Part shown: positions 11,467 to 19,847 of the stretch, in pieces
Layout of the letters: the number at the start of each line of letters is the position of its first letter
Position numbering within the stretch: position 1 is the first letter of the stretch
Assembly (NCBI GenBank): GCA_040219295.1
Contig: JAVJST010000005.1
Span: 310,001 to 374,000 of the forward strand
DNA from: JAVJST01 sp040219295
GTDB taxonomy: Bacteria; Pseudomonadota; Alphaproteobacteria; Rhodospirillales; Casp-alpha2
Direction of reading: 5' to 3'
DNA: 64,000 nucleotides
Translations under genes and position numbers: made by a program
The notes under the pieces: generated by a model
The model's database searches: none
Seen by the model: only the letters and a program-made list of their open reading frames with translations
What the model was told of the DNA's origin: nothing

Positions 11467-12782
11467 TGGCCCCCGACGTTCGCGCAGATTCCCTCACCTA
11501 CGAGGAAGCCAAGGAACTTGCCGCGAGCGCGGATCCGGCGGTGCGGCGGGCGCTCGCCGAGCGAGCCGATATCGAACCCGAGATCCTCTACTTTCTGGCA
11601 CAGGACGAGGACGAAATGGTGCGCCGATCGGTCGCCGACAACACGGTCGCGCCGCGGCATACCTACGAGTTGCTGGCCGGTGATCAAAGCTCCGACGTGC
11701 GGGCCGGACTGGCCAGTAAGATCGCCGAACTCGCGCCGGACCTGAAACAGGACGAACTCGACAAGGTCTGGCAGTCGACGAGTACGGCGCTGCAGGCGCT
11801 CGCCAAGGACCAAATCGTTCACGTACGCCAGGTTCTTGCCGAGGCGTTATGCGACCTCGACAGTGCGCCCCACGACATCATCAACATCCTGGCGAGAGAC
11901 GCCGAAACGGCGGTCTCGGCACCGGTGCTGGAGGCGTCGCCGGTCCTCACCGATGCGGATCTGCTGGAGATCATCCGGCAAGGGACGCAATCGGCCAATC
12001 TTTCGGCCATCTCGAAACGCGACGGTGTCAGCGAGGTCGTTTCTGACGCCATCGTCGATACCGACGATACGGTCGCCATCGCCGATCTGCTGGCCAATGA
12101 CTCGTCGCAGATTCGCGAGGAAACCCTCGACCTGCTGATCGAGAAGGCGCCCGACAACGAACTGTGGCACGCGCCACTGGTATCCCGGCCGATACTGCCG
12201 GCAAACGCGCCGCAGCGCCTCGCCTCGTTTCTCGCCGATCAACTGATCGAAACCCTCGAATCGCGCAGCGACCTGGACGAGAAGACGCTCAAGGGCATCA
12301 AGGCAGCGGTCCAGGAACGGCTCAGGGAGGAGGCAGGCGCGGACGAGAACGCGGGTGGTTCCGGGAATCTGTTCGACTACCTCGAGGGCGAGTTGCCGGT
12401 CGCGCTGGTCCGCCGCCTGCAAGGCACCAGCGGCCTGCCCATTTCCGTCGTCAGCAGTGCGCTGAATGCCGAGGACTTCAAGTTTGTCCTGGCGGCCCTG
12501 GTGCTGCGGTCGCGGGTGCCGGACAAGGTCGCCAAGCGGATATTCAAGGAGAGGAACCCGGAGGGCATCGTTTCCCTGTGCTGGCGTGCCGAGTTGCCGG
12601 CCAGCCTGATCGTCGGTCTGCAGAAACAGATGGCCCGAATTGCGCCGAACGCGGTGATCGAACCCAAGCTTGTCGCCGTCGACGGCAAAGGCGACGTCGA
12701 GCAGTTCCCGCTCAGCGCTCAGGAAATGAACCAGCGTATCGCGTTCTATATGGACATGGTGATGCGCGAGGGTAGCGATTAG
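11466..12782 (+). CDS. DUF2336 domain protein (paralogue A)
   Basis: A 438-residue protein of the DUF2336 family, whose function is not established. The N-terminal 270 residues are built of HEAT-like paired helices. Recurring pieces include EPEILYFLAQDEDEMVRRSVA, VHVRQVLAEAL, APHDIINILARD, and the family block APVLEASPVLTDADLLEII. A short linker rich in Gly, Asn and Glu (about 285-300) leads to a distinct C-terminal helical region. It begins inside the stop codon of the diguanylate cyclase gene and is followed 11 bases later by a second copy of the same family. Such repeat proteins usually act as binding scaffolds, so I infer, without proof, a role linked to cyclic-di-GMP signalling. Confidence 0.87.
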   Translation: MAPDVRADSLTYEEAKELAASADPAVRRALAERADIEPEILYFLAQDEDEMVRRSVADNTVAPRHTYELLAGDQSSDVRAGLASKIAELAPDLKQDELDKVWQSTSTALQALAKDQIVHVRQVLAEALCDLDSAPHDIINILARDAETAVSAPVLEASPVLTDADLLEIIRQGTQSANLSAISKRDGVSEVVSDAIVDTDDTVAIADLLANDSSQIREETLDLLIEKAPDNELWHAPLVSRPILPANAPQRLASFLADQLIETLESRSDLDEKTLKGIKAAVQERLREEAGADENAGGSGNLFDYLEGELPVALVRRLQGTSGLPISVVSSALNAEDFKFVLAALVLRSRVPDKVAKRIFKERNPEGIVSLCWRAELPASLIVGLQKQMARIAPNAVIEPKLVAVDGKGDVEQFPLSAQEMNQRIAFYMDMVMREGSD

Positions 12783-12811
12783 TTCCTGACCGAATGAAAA
12801 GAGAGAAGGGC

Positions 12812-14164
12812 ATGGCGGCCGGGGGCGGCATTGACGATCGGGCTTATCACCGGGACAAGCTGACCGCCAAGGCCGGCGACGAGGAGGCGCGGATCGAGTT
12901 GGCCGCGCGCTCGGATGTCAGGCCCGAAATCCTGTACTACCTTACCGAGGACGAATCGACCGAGGTGCGGCGGACGCTGGCGTCGAACGATTCGCTGCCC
13001 CGTCAGGCCGACGTGTTGCTTGCCGCCGACGCCGAGGTGGCGGTCCGTACGGACCTTGCCGAGAAGATCTCTCGCCTGGTGCCCGATCTCGATGCCGCGA
13101 CGAGCGACAAGGTCCAGCAGATGACGCTCGACGTCCTTGAGACCCTGGCTCGCGATCAGGCCGTCAAGGTTCGCCAAATTCTGGCTGAGACGTTGCGCGA
13201 TGTCGCTTCGGCGCCATCGCAGGTGATCAACCGGCTTGCCCGCGATGTCGAGATTGTCGTGGCCAAGCCTATACTCACGTTCTCGCCGGTCCTGACCGAC
13301 GACGATCTGCTCGACATCATTGCCAGCGGCCCGATCGCCGGGGCGCTCGGCGCCATCGCCGAGCGCCGCGACGTCACCCATTCCGTGTCTGATGCCATTA
13401 TCGAAACCGACGATATCGGGGCTATTGGTCTGTTGCTCAATAACGAGAGTGCCCAGATCCGCGAGGAAGCCATCGACCGCATCATCGAACGCGCCACCGA
13501 CGTCGAGAGTTGGCATCTACCGCTCGTGAGCAGGCCGACGCTGCCGGAACGGGCCGCGGTTCGCCTCGCGCGGTTCGTCGCCGAAAGCCTCATTGGCACT
13601 CTGATCGATCGCGGCGATATCGCCGAGACGGATATTGCCGCGATCCGGCAGGTGGTCAGTGAACGCATCGATAGCGGCGAGATCGATGGTGACTCGCTTG
13701 CCGACAGTTGGGCGGCGAGCGAATCGAGGAAAGATCAGGCATTGGTCGATGTCGATGACTTGCAGCCCGGTGACGGGGGCGCGGTGTCTGCATCGGAACG
13801 GGTGGCGCAGTTGGTGGCCGAGGGGCAACTCGATCACCAGGTCGTGGCAACGGCGTTCGACGACGGTGATGTCGACTTTGCGATTCTCGCAGTGGCCGAG
13901 CTCGGCGGTTTGACGCCGGACCTGGTGCGTTGCGCGGTAGAGCGCGCGGATGCCAAGGGCATCATTGCCGTTTGCGGTGCAGCTGGGTTGCCGGCCGGCA
14001 TGTTGGTCGCCGCGCAACGCGGGATGGGCGGAGTCTCGCTCGCCGACACCATCAAGCCGGACGGGGATGAGTATCCACTCGATGCCGACGCAATGGATCG
14101 TGCGATCGAGGATCTCAAGATCGAGCTCGCGGACGAAAGCAAGAGTGACCTGCCGGCCGGTTAA
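12812..14164 (+). CDS. DUF2336 domain protein (paralogue B)
   Basis: The second of two tandem DUF2336 genes. It aligns along its whole length with its neighbour: RPEILYYLTEDESTEVRRTLA, VKVRQILAETLRDV, APSQVINRLARDVE and KPILTFSPVLTDDDLLDII match corresponding blocks, and both share a VSRP.LP turn before the C-terminal region. The pair therefore arose by duplication and then diverged. I use the ATG preceded by GAGAAGGG; another ATG 18 bases upstream has no ribosome-binding site. The last third (after about residue 310) is less conserved between the two and may carry partner specificity. Six bases separate its stop from that of the convergent dioxygenase gene. Confidence 0.87.
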   Translation: MAAGGGIDDRAYHRDKLTAKAGDEEARIELAARSDVRPEILYYLTEDESTEVRRTLASNDSLPRQADVLLAADAEVAVRTDLAEKISRLVPDLDAATSDKVQQMTLDVLETLARDQAVKVRQILAETLRDVASAPSQVINRLARDVEIVVAKPILTFSPVLTDDDLLDIIASGPIAGALGAIAERRDVTHSVSDAIIETDDIGAIGLLLNNESAQIREEAIDRIIERATDVESWHLPLVSRPTLPERAAVRLARFVAESLIGTLIDRGDIAETDIAAIRQVVSERIDSGEIDGDSLADSWAASESRKDQALVDVDDLQPGDGGAVSASERVAQLVAEGQLDHQVVATAFDDGDVDFAILAVAELGGLTPDLVRCAVERADAKGIIAVCGAAGLPAGMLVAAQRGMGGVSLADTIKPDGDEYPLDADAMDRAIEDLKIELADESKSDLPAG

Positions 14165-14167
14165 CCG

Positions 14168-14181
14168 CCGTCAATTGACGG
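14168..14181. repeat. 14-bp perfect palindrome at a convergent gene junction
   Basis: CCGTCAATTGACGG reads the same on both strands and includes the stop codon of the dioxygenase gene. It lies four bases beyond the stop of the second DUF2336 gene. Short flanking arms (GGTTA ... TAACC) could lengthen the stem with a small bulge. There is no T-tract, so it is at best a weak bidirectional transcript end. Confidence 0.45.
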
Positions 14182-15205
14182 TAACCTTGTTCTCGTAATA
14201 CGGCACGCTGCCTTCGCGCGCCGGAATACCGGGTTCCCCCTCTCCGTAGATATATACTTCGGGCACGACCGGCCGAGGCGGCTCGGCGGCAAGCCACAGC
14301 CGCAGCAAATGCCGTTTGGCGTCGGGATCCGGGCCGTCCTCGAACGCCGTGCGGGCATGCAGCACCGTGAAGTTGTTGGCGACCACCGCTTCGCCGGCCG
14401 CGAGTCTGAACCAGAAGCCGATGTCGGGTCGCAGAGCCAATTCATCGAACAGATCGAGCGCTTCCTTGTCGGCCGGTTCGAAAGCGCATTCCGGGTACTC
14501 GGCCGCGGCGATCTCGACGTACTGGCGGACGATCCTGCAGCTCAGGTGACCATCGCAAGAACTGAACACCGGAACCCTATGCGGTGTGATCGGATCGAAC
14601 CCAACCGGTTCCTCGCCGAAGCGGTGCCAACGGTATCCGCGATATAGTCGTTCGAGCAGGTCCGGGCGCAGGCGGCGCATCTCCTCGTGGACGGCATGTG
14701 AACTCGCGAACAGACTGTCGCCGCCCTTGGCGGCGGGATGTAGACACAAGAACGAGAGAAAGTCCGCCGGATCGGAATGCGGCGTGAGCTCGTTCGAGTT
14801 ACGGTAGGCCCGCGCACTGGCATCCTTGCCGGAGACATCCTTGACGTGGCCCAGACGATCGCCCATGACGCTCTGCGATACCGGCACACCAAGGTGCAAC
14901 CCAAGCGCCCAGTAAAACGTTTCGATTTCGTGCTGGGTGAGGTGCGCGACCGGGAACCCGCGCAGAATCACTAGGCCCCGGCCGTGGCGCAACGTGTCGA
15001 GTACCTCTGCCATTTGATGTGACAGGGGAGCCATATCCAGGTCGTCGCGCGAGACGTCGACGATATCGCGCACCGCGGCAACCGCACGGACGTCGTCGAG
15101 CACGGCGGCAACGGCCGCGGGGTCGAGATCGACCGCGACGTCGTCCTTGGAGCGGAAGTCTGGCCCTTTCCAGAGCGCCGGCGGATGTGGGTCGGCAAAC
15201 TGCAT
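14171..15205 (-). CDS. TauD/TfdA-family Fe(II)/2-oxoglutarate dioxygenase
   Basis: A 344-residue non-haem iron oxygenase. The metal-binding triad is visible: HSD (H143, D145) and the distal histidine in FTVLHARTAFED (H283). A downstream arginine pair (KRHLLRLW, R298/R302) is suitable for binding 2-oxoglutarate. GRGLVILRGFPV near residue 75-86 and the GDSLFASSHAVHEEM block are characteristic of the TauD/TfdA fold. Members hydroxylate taurine, carnitine precursors, antibiotics and other small molecules; this one is longer than TauD (about 280) and its substrate is unknown. It is the only minus-strand gene in the block that separates argB from the nucleotidase gene. Confidence 0.87.
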   Translation of the reverse strand: MQFADPHPPALWKGPDFRSKDDVAVDLDPAAVAAVLDDVRAVAAVRDIVDVSRDDLDMAPLSHQMAEVLDTLRHGRGLVILRGFPVAHLTQHEIETFYWALGLHLGVPVSQSVMGDRLGHVKDVSGKDASARAYRNSNELTPHSDPADFLSFLCLHPAAKGGDSLFASSHAVHEEMRRLRPDLLERLYRGYRWHRFGEEPVGFDPITPHRVPVFSSCDGHLSCRIVRQYVEIAAAEYPECAFEPADKEALDLFDELALRPDIGFWFRLAAGEAVVANNFTVLHARTAFEDGPDPDAKRHLLRLWLAAEPPRPVVPEVYIYGEGEPGIPAREGSVPYYENKVTVN

Positions 15206-15244
15206 GATGTCAGTATGGGCGATCCGCCGGAGCTGAACAATTGA

Positions 15245-16171
15245 TCAGGTATCTGGCCGGATCAGCGTGCCTGCGCCGTGTTCGGTGAACAGTTCGAGCA
15301 GGACCACACGGGGAATCCGGCCGTCGATGATGACGGCGCCGCCGACACCGCCCTTGACCGCGCGGATGCAGGTCTCGACCTTGGGGATCATGCCGCCCGA
15401 AATTGTGCCATCCTCGATCATTGCCTGGGCTTGGCTGACCGTCATCTCCTCGACCAGCTTGCCGTTCTTGGCGAGAACGCCCGGCACGTCGGTCAGCATC
15501 AGCAAGCGACGCGCGCGCATGGCCGCAGCGACGGCGCCGGCCGCCGTGTCTGCATTGACGTTGAGGGTTTCGCCATCGGGCCCGGTGGCGATCGGCGCAA
15601 TGACCGGGGTAATGTCGGATTTCTCGAAGAAGTCGAGCAGGTGAGGGTCGACGTCACGCGGCTCGCCGACGAGGCCGAGATCAAGAATCCGCTCGATGTT
15701 GGAGTCCGGATCGCGCTTCGTGCGCCGCATCCTGTCGGCCTTGATCAATCCGCAGTCCTTGCCGGAAAGGCCGACGGCGAGCCCGCCGGCCTCGTTGATG
15801 TCATGCACGATGTTCTTGTTGATGGCACCGGACAGCACCATCTCGACCACCTCGACGGTGGCTTCGTCGGTGACCCTGAGGCCGTCGATGAAGTCACTCT
15901 TGATCTTGAGCCGTTCCAGCATTTCGGCAATCTGCGGTCCGCCGCCGTGCACGACGATCGGGTTGCATCCGGTCTGGCGCAGCAGCGCGACGTCGCGCGC
16001 GAACGACTTCGCCATGTCGTGATCGCCCATCGCGTGCCCGCCATACTTGATCACGATGGTCTTGCCGTGATTGCGGCGCATGAAGGGCAGGGCCTCGGAC
16101 AGCAGCTGCGCATGCTCGAGCCATTCCTCGGCATCCTTCACCGTCATCGTTTTCTTCTTGTCGTCGCTCAT
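15245..16171 (-). CDS. argB: Acetylglutamate kinase ArgB
   Basis: Phosphorylates N-acetyl-L-glutamate with ATP, the second step of arginine biosynthesis. The start giving MSDDKKKTMTVKDAEEW was chosen because it yields 308 residues, normal for alphaproteobacterial ArgB; the frame is open further upstream, but that extension reads as non-homologous sequence. Key segments are the phosphate-binding IVIKYGGHAM, the VHGGGPQI loop that binds the substrate, GLSGKDCGLI, and the nucleotide-binding MLTDVPGVL followed by GGMIPKVETC. The C-terminal helix that mediates hexamer formation and arginine inhibition in some homologues cannot be judged here. It follows engB at 94 bases in the conserved rpmH-to-argB run. 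Confidence 0.96.
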   Translation of the reverse strand: MSDDKKKTMTVKDAEEWLEHAQLLSEALPFMRRNHGKTIVIKYGGHAMGDHDMAKSFARDVALLRQTGCNPIVVHGGGPQIAEMLERLKIKSDFIDGLRVTDEATVEVVEMVLSGAINKNIVHDINEAGGLAVGLSGKDCGLIKADRMRRTKRDPDSNIERILDLGLVGEPRDVDPHLLDFFEKSDITPVIAPIATGPDGETLNVNADTAAGAVAAAMRARRLLMLTDVPGVLAKNGKLVEEMTVSQAQAMIEDGTISGGMIPKVETCIRAVKGGVGGAVIIDGRIPRVVLLELFTEHGAGTLIRPDT

Positions 16172-16265
16172 GGTCGTGTCCGGGCGTCCTGCGGCGCTAG
16201 TTCTTCGCGAAGGCAGGAAACTAGACGGGATAGCGCCGGGCGGCAATGCCGTTCGCGCCGGACGA

Positions 16266-16946
16266 TCACTCCGCGAGCAGCACGAGTTCGGCGCGCAATT
16301 GCTCGATGCCGTCGCCGTCGCGGGCACTGGTCGGTATGACCCGCGGGTGCAGGGCCGTGTGGGTCTTCTGCAGCGCCTCGATCGCCGCGACGGTCGAGCG
16401 TGCCGACGACGCTGAAACCTTGTCCGCCTTGGTCAGAACGGCCTGATAGGCGACGGCCGCGGAATCGAGCATCTTCATGACGTCGCGGTCGTTGGCCTTG
16501 AGCCCGTGGCGCGCATCGATCAACAGGCAGACCCGGCGAAGCTGCTGGCGACCCTTCAGGTAGCTGTTGACCAGCCGCGTCCAGTTCTCGACGCGCGATT
16601 TCGGTGCGCGGGCGTAACCGTAACCCGGCAGGTCGGCGACCATCAGGCGGCCGCCGAGATTGAAGAAGTTGATCTCCTGGGTCCGGCCCGGCGTGTTCGA
16701 CGTCCGCGCCAGGGCCTTGCGGCCCATCAGTGCGTTGATCAGGCTCGACTTGCCGACGTTGGACCGGCCGGCGAAGGCGATCTCGGGGAGCTCGGTCTCG
16801 GGTATCTGATCCAGTTGGGCGGCACCGAGCACGAAATCACAGGCGCCTGCAAACAGCAGCCGGCCACGTTCCACCGTGTCGGCGTCGTGATCCGGTAATG
16901 CGGCGGGGACCGCCGGCGCGTCTGCAGGTTCGTCAGGGGTCGTCAT
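16266..16946 (-). CDS. engB: Ribosome biogenesis GTP-binding protein EngB (YihA/YsxC)
   Basis: An essential TRAFAC-class GTPase that assists assembly of the large ribosomal subunit. Motifs in order: G1 AGRSNVGKSS (about 59-68), G2 region TPGRTQEINFF, G3 DLPGYGYA, G4 TKAD, and a G5-like SARDG near the end. The 226 residues include a longer acidic, Pro/Ala-rich N-terminal tail than the usual 190-210-residue protein. It lies 24 bases downstream of yidC and upstream of argB, an arrangement common in alphaproteobacteria. Confidence 0.96.
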   Translation of the reverse strand: MTTPDEPADAPAVPAALPDHDADTVERGRLLFAGACDFVLGAAQLDQIPETELPEIAFAGRSNVGKSSLINALMGRKALARTSNTPGRTQEINFFNLGGRLMVADLPGYGYARAPKSRVENWTRLVNSYLKGRQQLRRVCLLIDARHGLKANDRDVMKMLDSAAVAYQAVLTKADKVSASSARSTVAAIEALQKTHTALHPRVIPTSARDGDGIEQLRAELVLLAE

Positions 16947-16970
16947 GTCCGGAGCCCCCAGAGGCCGATG

Positions 16971-18749
16971 TCAGGACTTCGATTCCTCGACCTTGCCGCC
17001 ACCCGCGGCGACGCCCATGCGCCGCATGATGATCCACTGCTGCAGGATCGAAAGGCAGTTGTTCCACGCCCAGTAGATCACCAGTCCGGCCGGGAATGCA
17101 GCCAACAGGAAGGTGAACAGGATCGGCAGGAACAGGAAAATCTTGGCCTGCATCGGGTCCGCCGGCTGCGGGTTGAGCTTTTGCTGCAGGTACATGGACG
17201 CGCCCATGATGAGCGGCCAGATGCCGATCATCAGGAAGTCCGGCGGCGTCCACGGGATCAGGCCGAACAGGTTGAATATCGTCGTCGGGTCGGGTGCGGA
17301 GAGATCCTGAATCCAGCCGAAGAACGGCGCGTGGCGCATTTCGATGGTGACGAACAGGACCTTGTAAAGCGCGAAGAACACCGGAATCTGGATCAGGATC
17401 GGCAGGCAGCCGGATGCCGGATTGGCCTTCTCGCGTTTGTAGAGGGCCATCATCTCCTGATTGAGACGCATCTTGTCGTCGCCGTACTGCTCGCGCAGCT
17501 TGACCATCTCGGGCTGCAACTTCTTCATCTTGCTCATCGCCACGTAAGACTTGTTGGCGAGCGGGAAGAACACGAGCTTGATCGCCACGGTGAGCAGCAG
17601 GATCGCCACGCCCAGGTTGCCGACGTAGGTGTTGATCCACAGCAGGGCCTGGAAGATCGGCTTGGTCAGGAAGTAGAACCAGCCGAAGTCCACGGCGAGA
17701 TCGAAGCGGTCGATTCCAAGGTCCTCGCTGTAGGCGTCGAGCAGCGGCACTTCTTTGGCGCCGGCAAAAAGACGGCTTTGGAAGGACCCCTCGCCGCCCG
17801 GCTGGATCGTGAATGCCGGCGACAGGAAATCGGTCTGGTAGCGATCCGCGCCATTGTCGAGGCGATGAATGAATCGGGTCGAGAGTTGCGCGTCCTGATC
17901 GGGAATCAGCGCGGTCAGCCAGTACTTGTCGGTAATGCCGAGCCAGCCGCCCGTGGTCGGCTGCTGAATGACGCCTTCGTCCTGCAGATCGTCGTAGTCG
18001 ACTTCCTTCAGGGTTTCATCGAAAACACCGAGGAGTCCCTCGTGAAGAATGAAGAATCCGGTGACTTCCGGGGTGGTGCGGCGGGTCACGAGGCCGTAGC
18101 TGTGCAGGGTGACGGCGTTCGAGGTGGTGTTCTCGACGCTCTGAACGACGTCGAACATGTAGTTTGCGTCGACGCTGATGGTCTTGCGAAAGATCAGGCC
18201 CTCGCCGTTGTCCCAACTCAGGGTCACGGGCGCATTGACGCCGAGCGATGCCCGGTCGGCCGTCCACACGGTATCCGGTGCGGGCAGTCTGATTTTCTGT
18301 CCCTGACCGGCAACCCAGCCGAAGCCGGCGTGGTAGGCGTTGATCGCGCCCTTCGGGTGCAACAGCACGATATCGTTGCTGCTCGGGTCCAGGGTCTCAC
18401 GGTAGTTGTGAAGCTTCAGGTCGTCTATGCGACCGCCGACCAGCGAGATCGACCCACCGAGACGCGGCGTTTCGATACTGATCCGCGGTTCTGTCGCCAA
18501 CAGATCCTCGCGGCTGAGGTTGGCAACCCCGGACGCCGCGGTCGCGGCCGTCGGCGCCGCGCCCGGCGTCGGAACTGCGCCGGCGTCGAGTTGCGTTGGC
18601 TGCGGCGCATCAGGGTTTGCCTTGTTCGCGGCTGTCTGTTCCTGGGTCGCCGGATCGACCGGCGGGGTCGTCATCTGGATGTAGAACTCGAAGCCGACCA
18701 GGATCACGACCGACAGAACGATCGCCATTAACAGGTTCTTGTTGTCCAT
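16971..18749 (-). CDS. yidC: Membrane protein insertase YidC
   Basis: Inserts and folds inner-membrane proteins, alone or with SecYEG. The 592-residue protein has an N-terminal signal-anchor helix (MDNKNLLMAIVLSVVILVGF). A Pro/Ala/Thr-rich linker follows, then a large periplasmic beta-sandwich domain (about 80-355). The conserved five-helix core begins near LTKPIFQALLWINTYVGNLG, with the cytoplasmic coiled hairpin (SKMKKLQPEMVKLREQYGDD) and the segment NPASGCLPILIQIPVFFALY. The C-terminal tail is short and basic/acidic. Its ATG overlaps the yidD stop codon by one base (TAATG), so the two are translationally coupled. Confidence 0.97.
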   Translation of the reverse strand: MDNKNLLMAIVLSVVILVGFEFYIQMTTPPVDPATQEQTAANKANPDAPQPTQLDAGAVPTPGAAPTAATAASGVANLSREDLLATEPRISIETPRLGGSISLVGGRIDDLKLHNYRETLDPSSNDIVLLHPKGAINAYHAGFGWVAGQGQKIRLPAPDTVWTADRASLGVNAPVTLSWDNGEGLIFRKTISVDANYMFDVVQSVENTTSNAVTLHSYGLVTRRTTPEVTGFFILHEGLLGVFDETLKEVDYDDLQDEGVIQQPTTGGWLGITDKYWLTALIPDQDAQLSTRFIHRLDNGADRYQTDFLSPAFTIQPGGEGSFQSRLFAGAKEVPLLDAYSEDLGIDRFDLAVDFGWFYFLTKPIFQALLWINTYVGNLGVAILLLTVAIKLVFFPLANKSYVAMSKMKKLQPEMVKLREQYGDDKMRLNQEMMALYKREKANPASGCLPILIQIPVFFALYKVLFVTIEMRHAPFFGWIQDLSAPDPTTIFNLFGLIPWTPPDFLMIGIWPLIMGASMYLQQKLNPQPADPMQAKIFLFLPILFTFLLAAFPAGLVIYWAWNNCLSILQQWIIMRRMGVAAGGGKVEESKS

Positions 18750-19078
18750 TACCGCTCGCTTTTCAGATCGTCTTGCTTCTCGTTACATCGGCACGGACCG
18801 TCGTGGTCCAGATGCCCCCGCACCGGTGGAACGGGATCGTGTCCGCAGGGGCCCCACGGGTTGCAGCGCAAAATCCGCCGGATTGCAAGCACGCTTCCAT
18901 GAAACGGGCCGTGTCTCTGCACCGCCTTGATGGCGTACGCCGAACAGGACGGATAGAACCGGCACGACCCGGGAAGGACCGGCGAGACAACCGACTGATA
19001 GAACTCGGCCAGTTCGACGACGACCCACGCCGCGGCGGCCGACAGGCGCGAAGGTTTGCGGGTGATCGCGGCCGTCAC
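18749..19078 (-). CDS. yidD: Membrane protein insertion efficiency factor YidD
   Basis: A small protein that aids YidC-dependent insertion. The conserved core is present: FYQSVVSPVLPGSCRFYPSC, then SAYAIKAVQRHG and RILRCNPWGPCGHDPVP, with the Cys residues typical of the family. I place the start at a GTG whose last bases overlap the rnpA stop codon (GTGA), giving 109 residues; the frame is open far upstream but only antisense-like sequence lies there. It sits between rnpA and yidC in the classic bacterial order, with overlaps at both ends. Confidence 0.93.
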   Translation of the reverse strand: MTAAITRKPSRLSAAAAWVVVELAEFYQSVVSPVLPGSCRFYPSCSAYAIKAVQRHGPFHGSVLAIRRILRCNPWGPCGHDPVPPVRGHLDHDGPCRCNEKQDDLKSER

Positions 19079-19464
19079 GACCCGGGCTCCCCGGATTCGG
19101 GCCTTCCGTCGGTGCGTCGCACCTTGCGGCCGATTCCGGCCACAGCATCGTTCAGATCGCCCAGCAAAGCGTCGAACGGGCGGTCGAGGGTCGACTTTCG
19201 GCCGATCAGGACATAATCGAACGCCGCGTCGCCGCGTGCCGCCAACACGTCGTCCGCGGCGGCTCGCAGCCTGCGACGCGCGCGGTTGCGCTGAACGGCG
19301 TTTCCGACTTTCTTCGATACCGTGTAGCCGACCCGGGGGCCTTCGCCGTCGGCCTCGCGCTGCCGCGCCTGCACGATGACGCCCGGGGTCACCCACTTCA
19401 ACCCAGCGGCGGCGGTGCGCAGGAACTCTGACCTGCGTTTCAGACGGCAAAGGGAAGGGGACAT
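19075..19464 (-). CDS. rnpA: Ribonuclease P protein component RnpA
   Basis: The protein subunit of RNase P, which helps the catalytic RNA trim 5' leaders from pre-tRNAs. The RNR signature is clear in KKVGNAVQRNRARRRLR (about residues 51-67), preceded by the RVGYTVSKK strand and the N-terminal LKRRSEFLR. The 129 residues include an extra C-terminal tail rich in Gly, Pro and Arg. It is the second gene of the rpmH operon, 30 bases from rpmH, and its stop overlaps the yidD start by four bases. Confidence 0.95.
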   Translation of the reverse strand: MSPSLCRLKRRSEFLRTAAAGLKWVTPGVIVQARQREADGEGPRVGYTVSKKVGNAVQRNRARRRLRAAADDVLAARGDAAFDYVLIGRKSTLDRPFDALLGDLNDAVAGIGRKVRRTDGRPESGEPGS

Positions 19465-19494
19465 GGCGACCCTGCTGAACGGCCTGACGCGGCC

Positions 19495-19629
19495 TCAGGC
19501 GGAGAGACGCTTGCGGCCCTTCGCGCGACGGTTGTTGATGACGCGGCGACCGCCAACGGTCGCCATCCGGCTACGGAAGCCATGGCGGCGCTTGCGAACA
19601 AGGCGGCTCGGTTGATAAGTGCGCTTCAC
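19495..19629 (-). CDS. rpmH: 50S ribosomal protein L34 RpmH
   Basis: A 44-residue ribosomal protein. It starts at a GTG codon as MKRTYQPSRLVRKRRHGF and ends with AKGRKRLSA, matching L34 along its full length, including the basic core RSRMATVGGRRVINNRRAKG. It is the promoter-proximal gene of the rpmH-rnpA-yidD-yidC-engB-argB run. A well-spaced sigma70-type promoter lies about 30 bases upstream of the start. Confidence 0.97.
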   Translation of the reverse strand: MKRTYQPSRLVRKRRHGFRSRMATVGGRRVINNRRAKGRKRLSA

Positions 19630-19658
19630 GGTCAGTCTCCGAGGTTGACGAGCCCCGG

Positions 19659-19687
19659 TGTATAAGGGTTGGTGCCGACCAAGTCAA
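19659..19687 (-). promoter_or_regulatory. Sigma70-type promoter of rpmH
   Basis: Read on the minus strand, TTGACT is followed after exactly 17 bases by TATACA. Transcription would start near 19652, leaving a leader of roughly 23 bases before the rpmH GTG. Both hexamers are close to consensus and no other strong candidate is nearby. Confidence 0.75.
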
Positions 19688-19847
19688 CGCCCTCGACGGC
19701 CATAAAGAACCCCGGAAAACCGGGCTCAACCCCATCACAATTAGTTCAAGTGAGTTTATTGGTCCGTCCCGCCGTGACGGGGAGATAGTGGGGGAGACCC
19801 CTCTCGTGGGATCGTGTACTCTTTGGCCCTGTCGAGCGGGGGACGAC

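Noticed and set aside
16968..18731. Long open frame antisense to yidC (about 587 codons)
   Set aside because: It is the mirror of a highly conserved gene in GC-rich DNA; the product is Arg/His/Gln-rich with no domain, and yidC fully explains the sequence.
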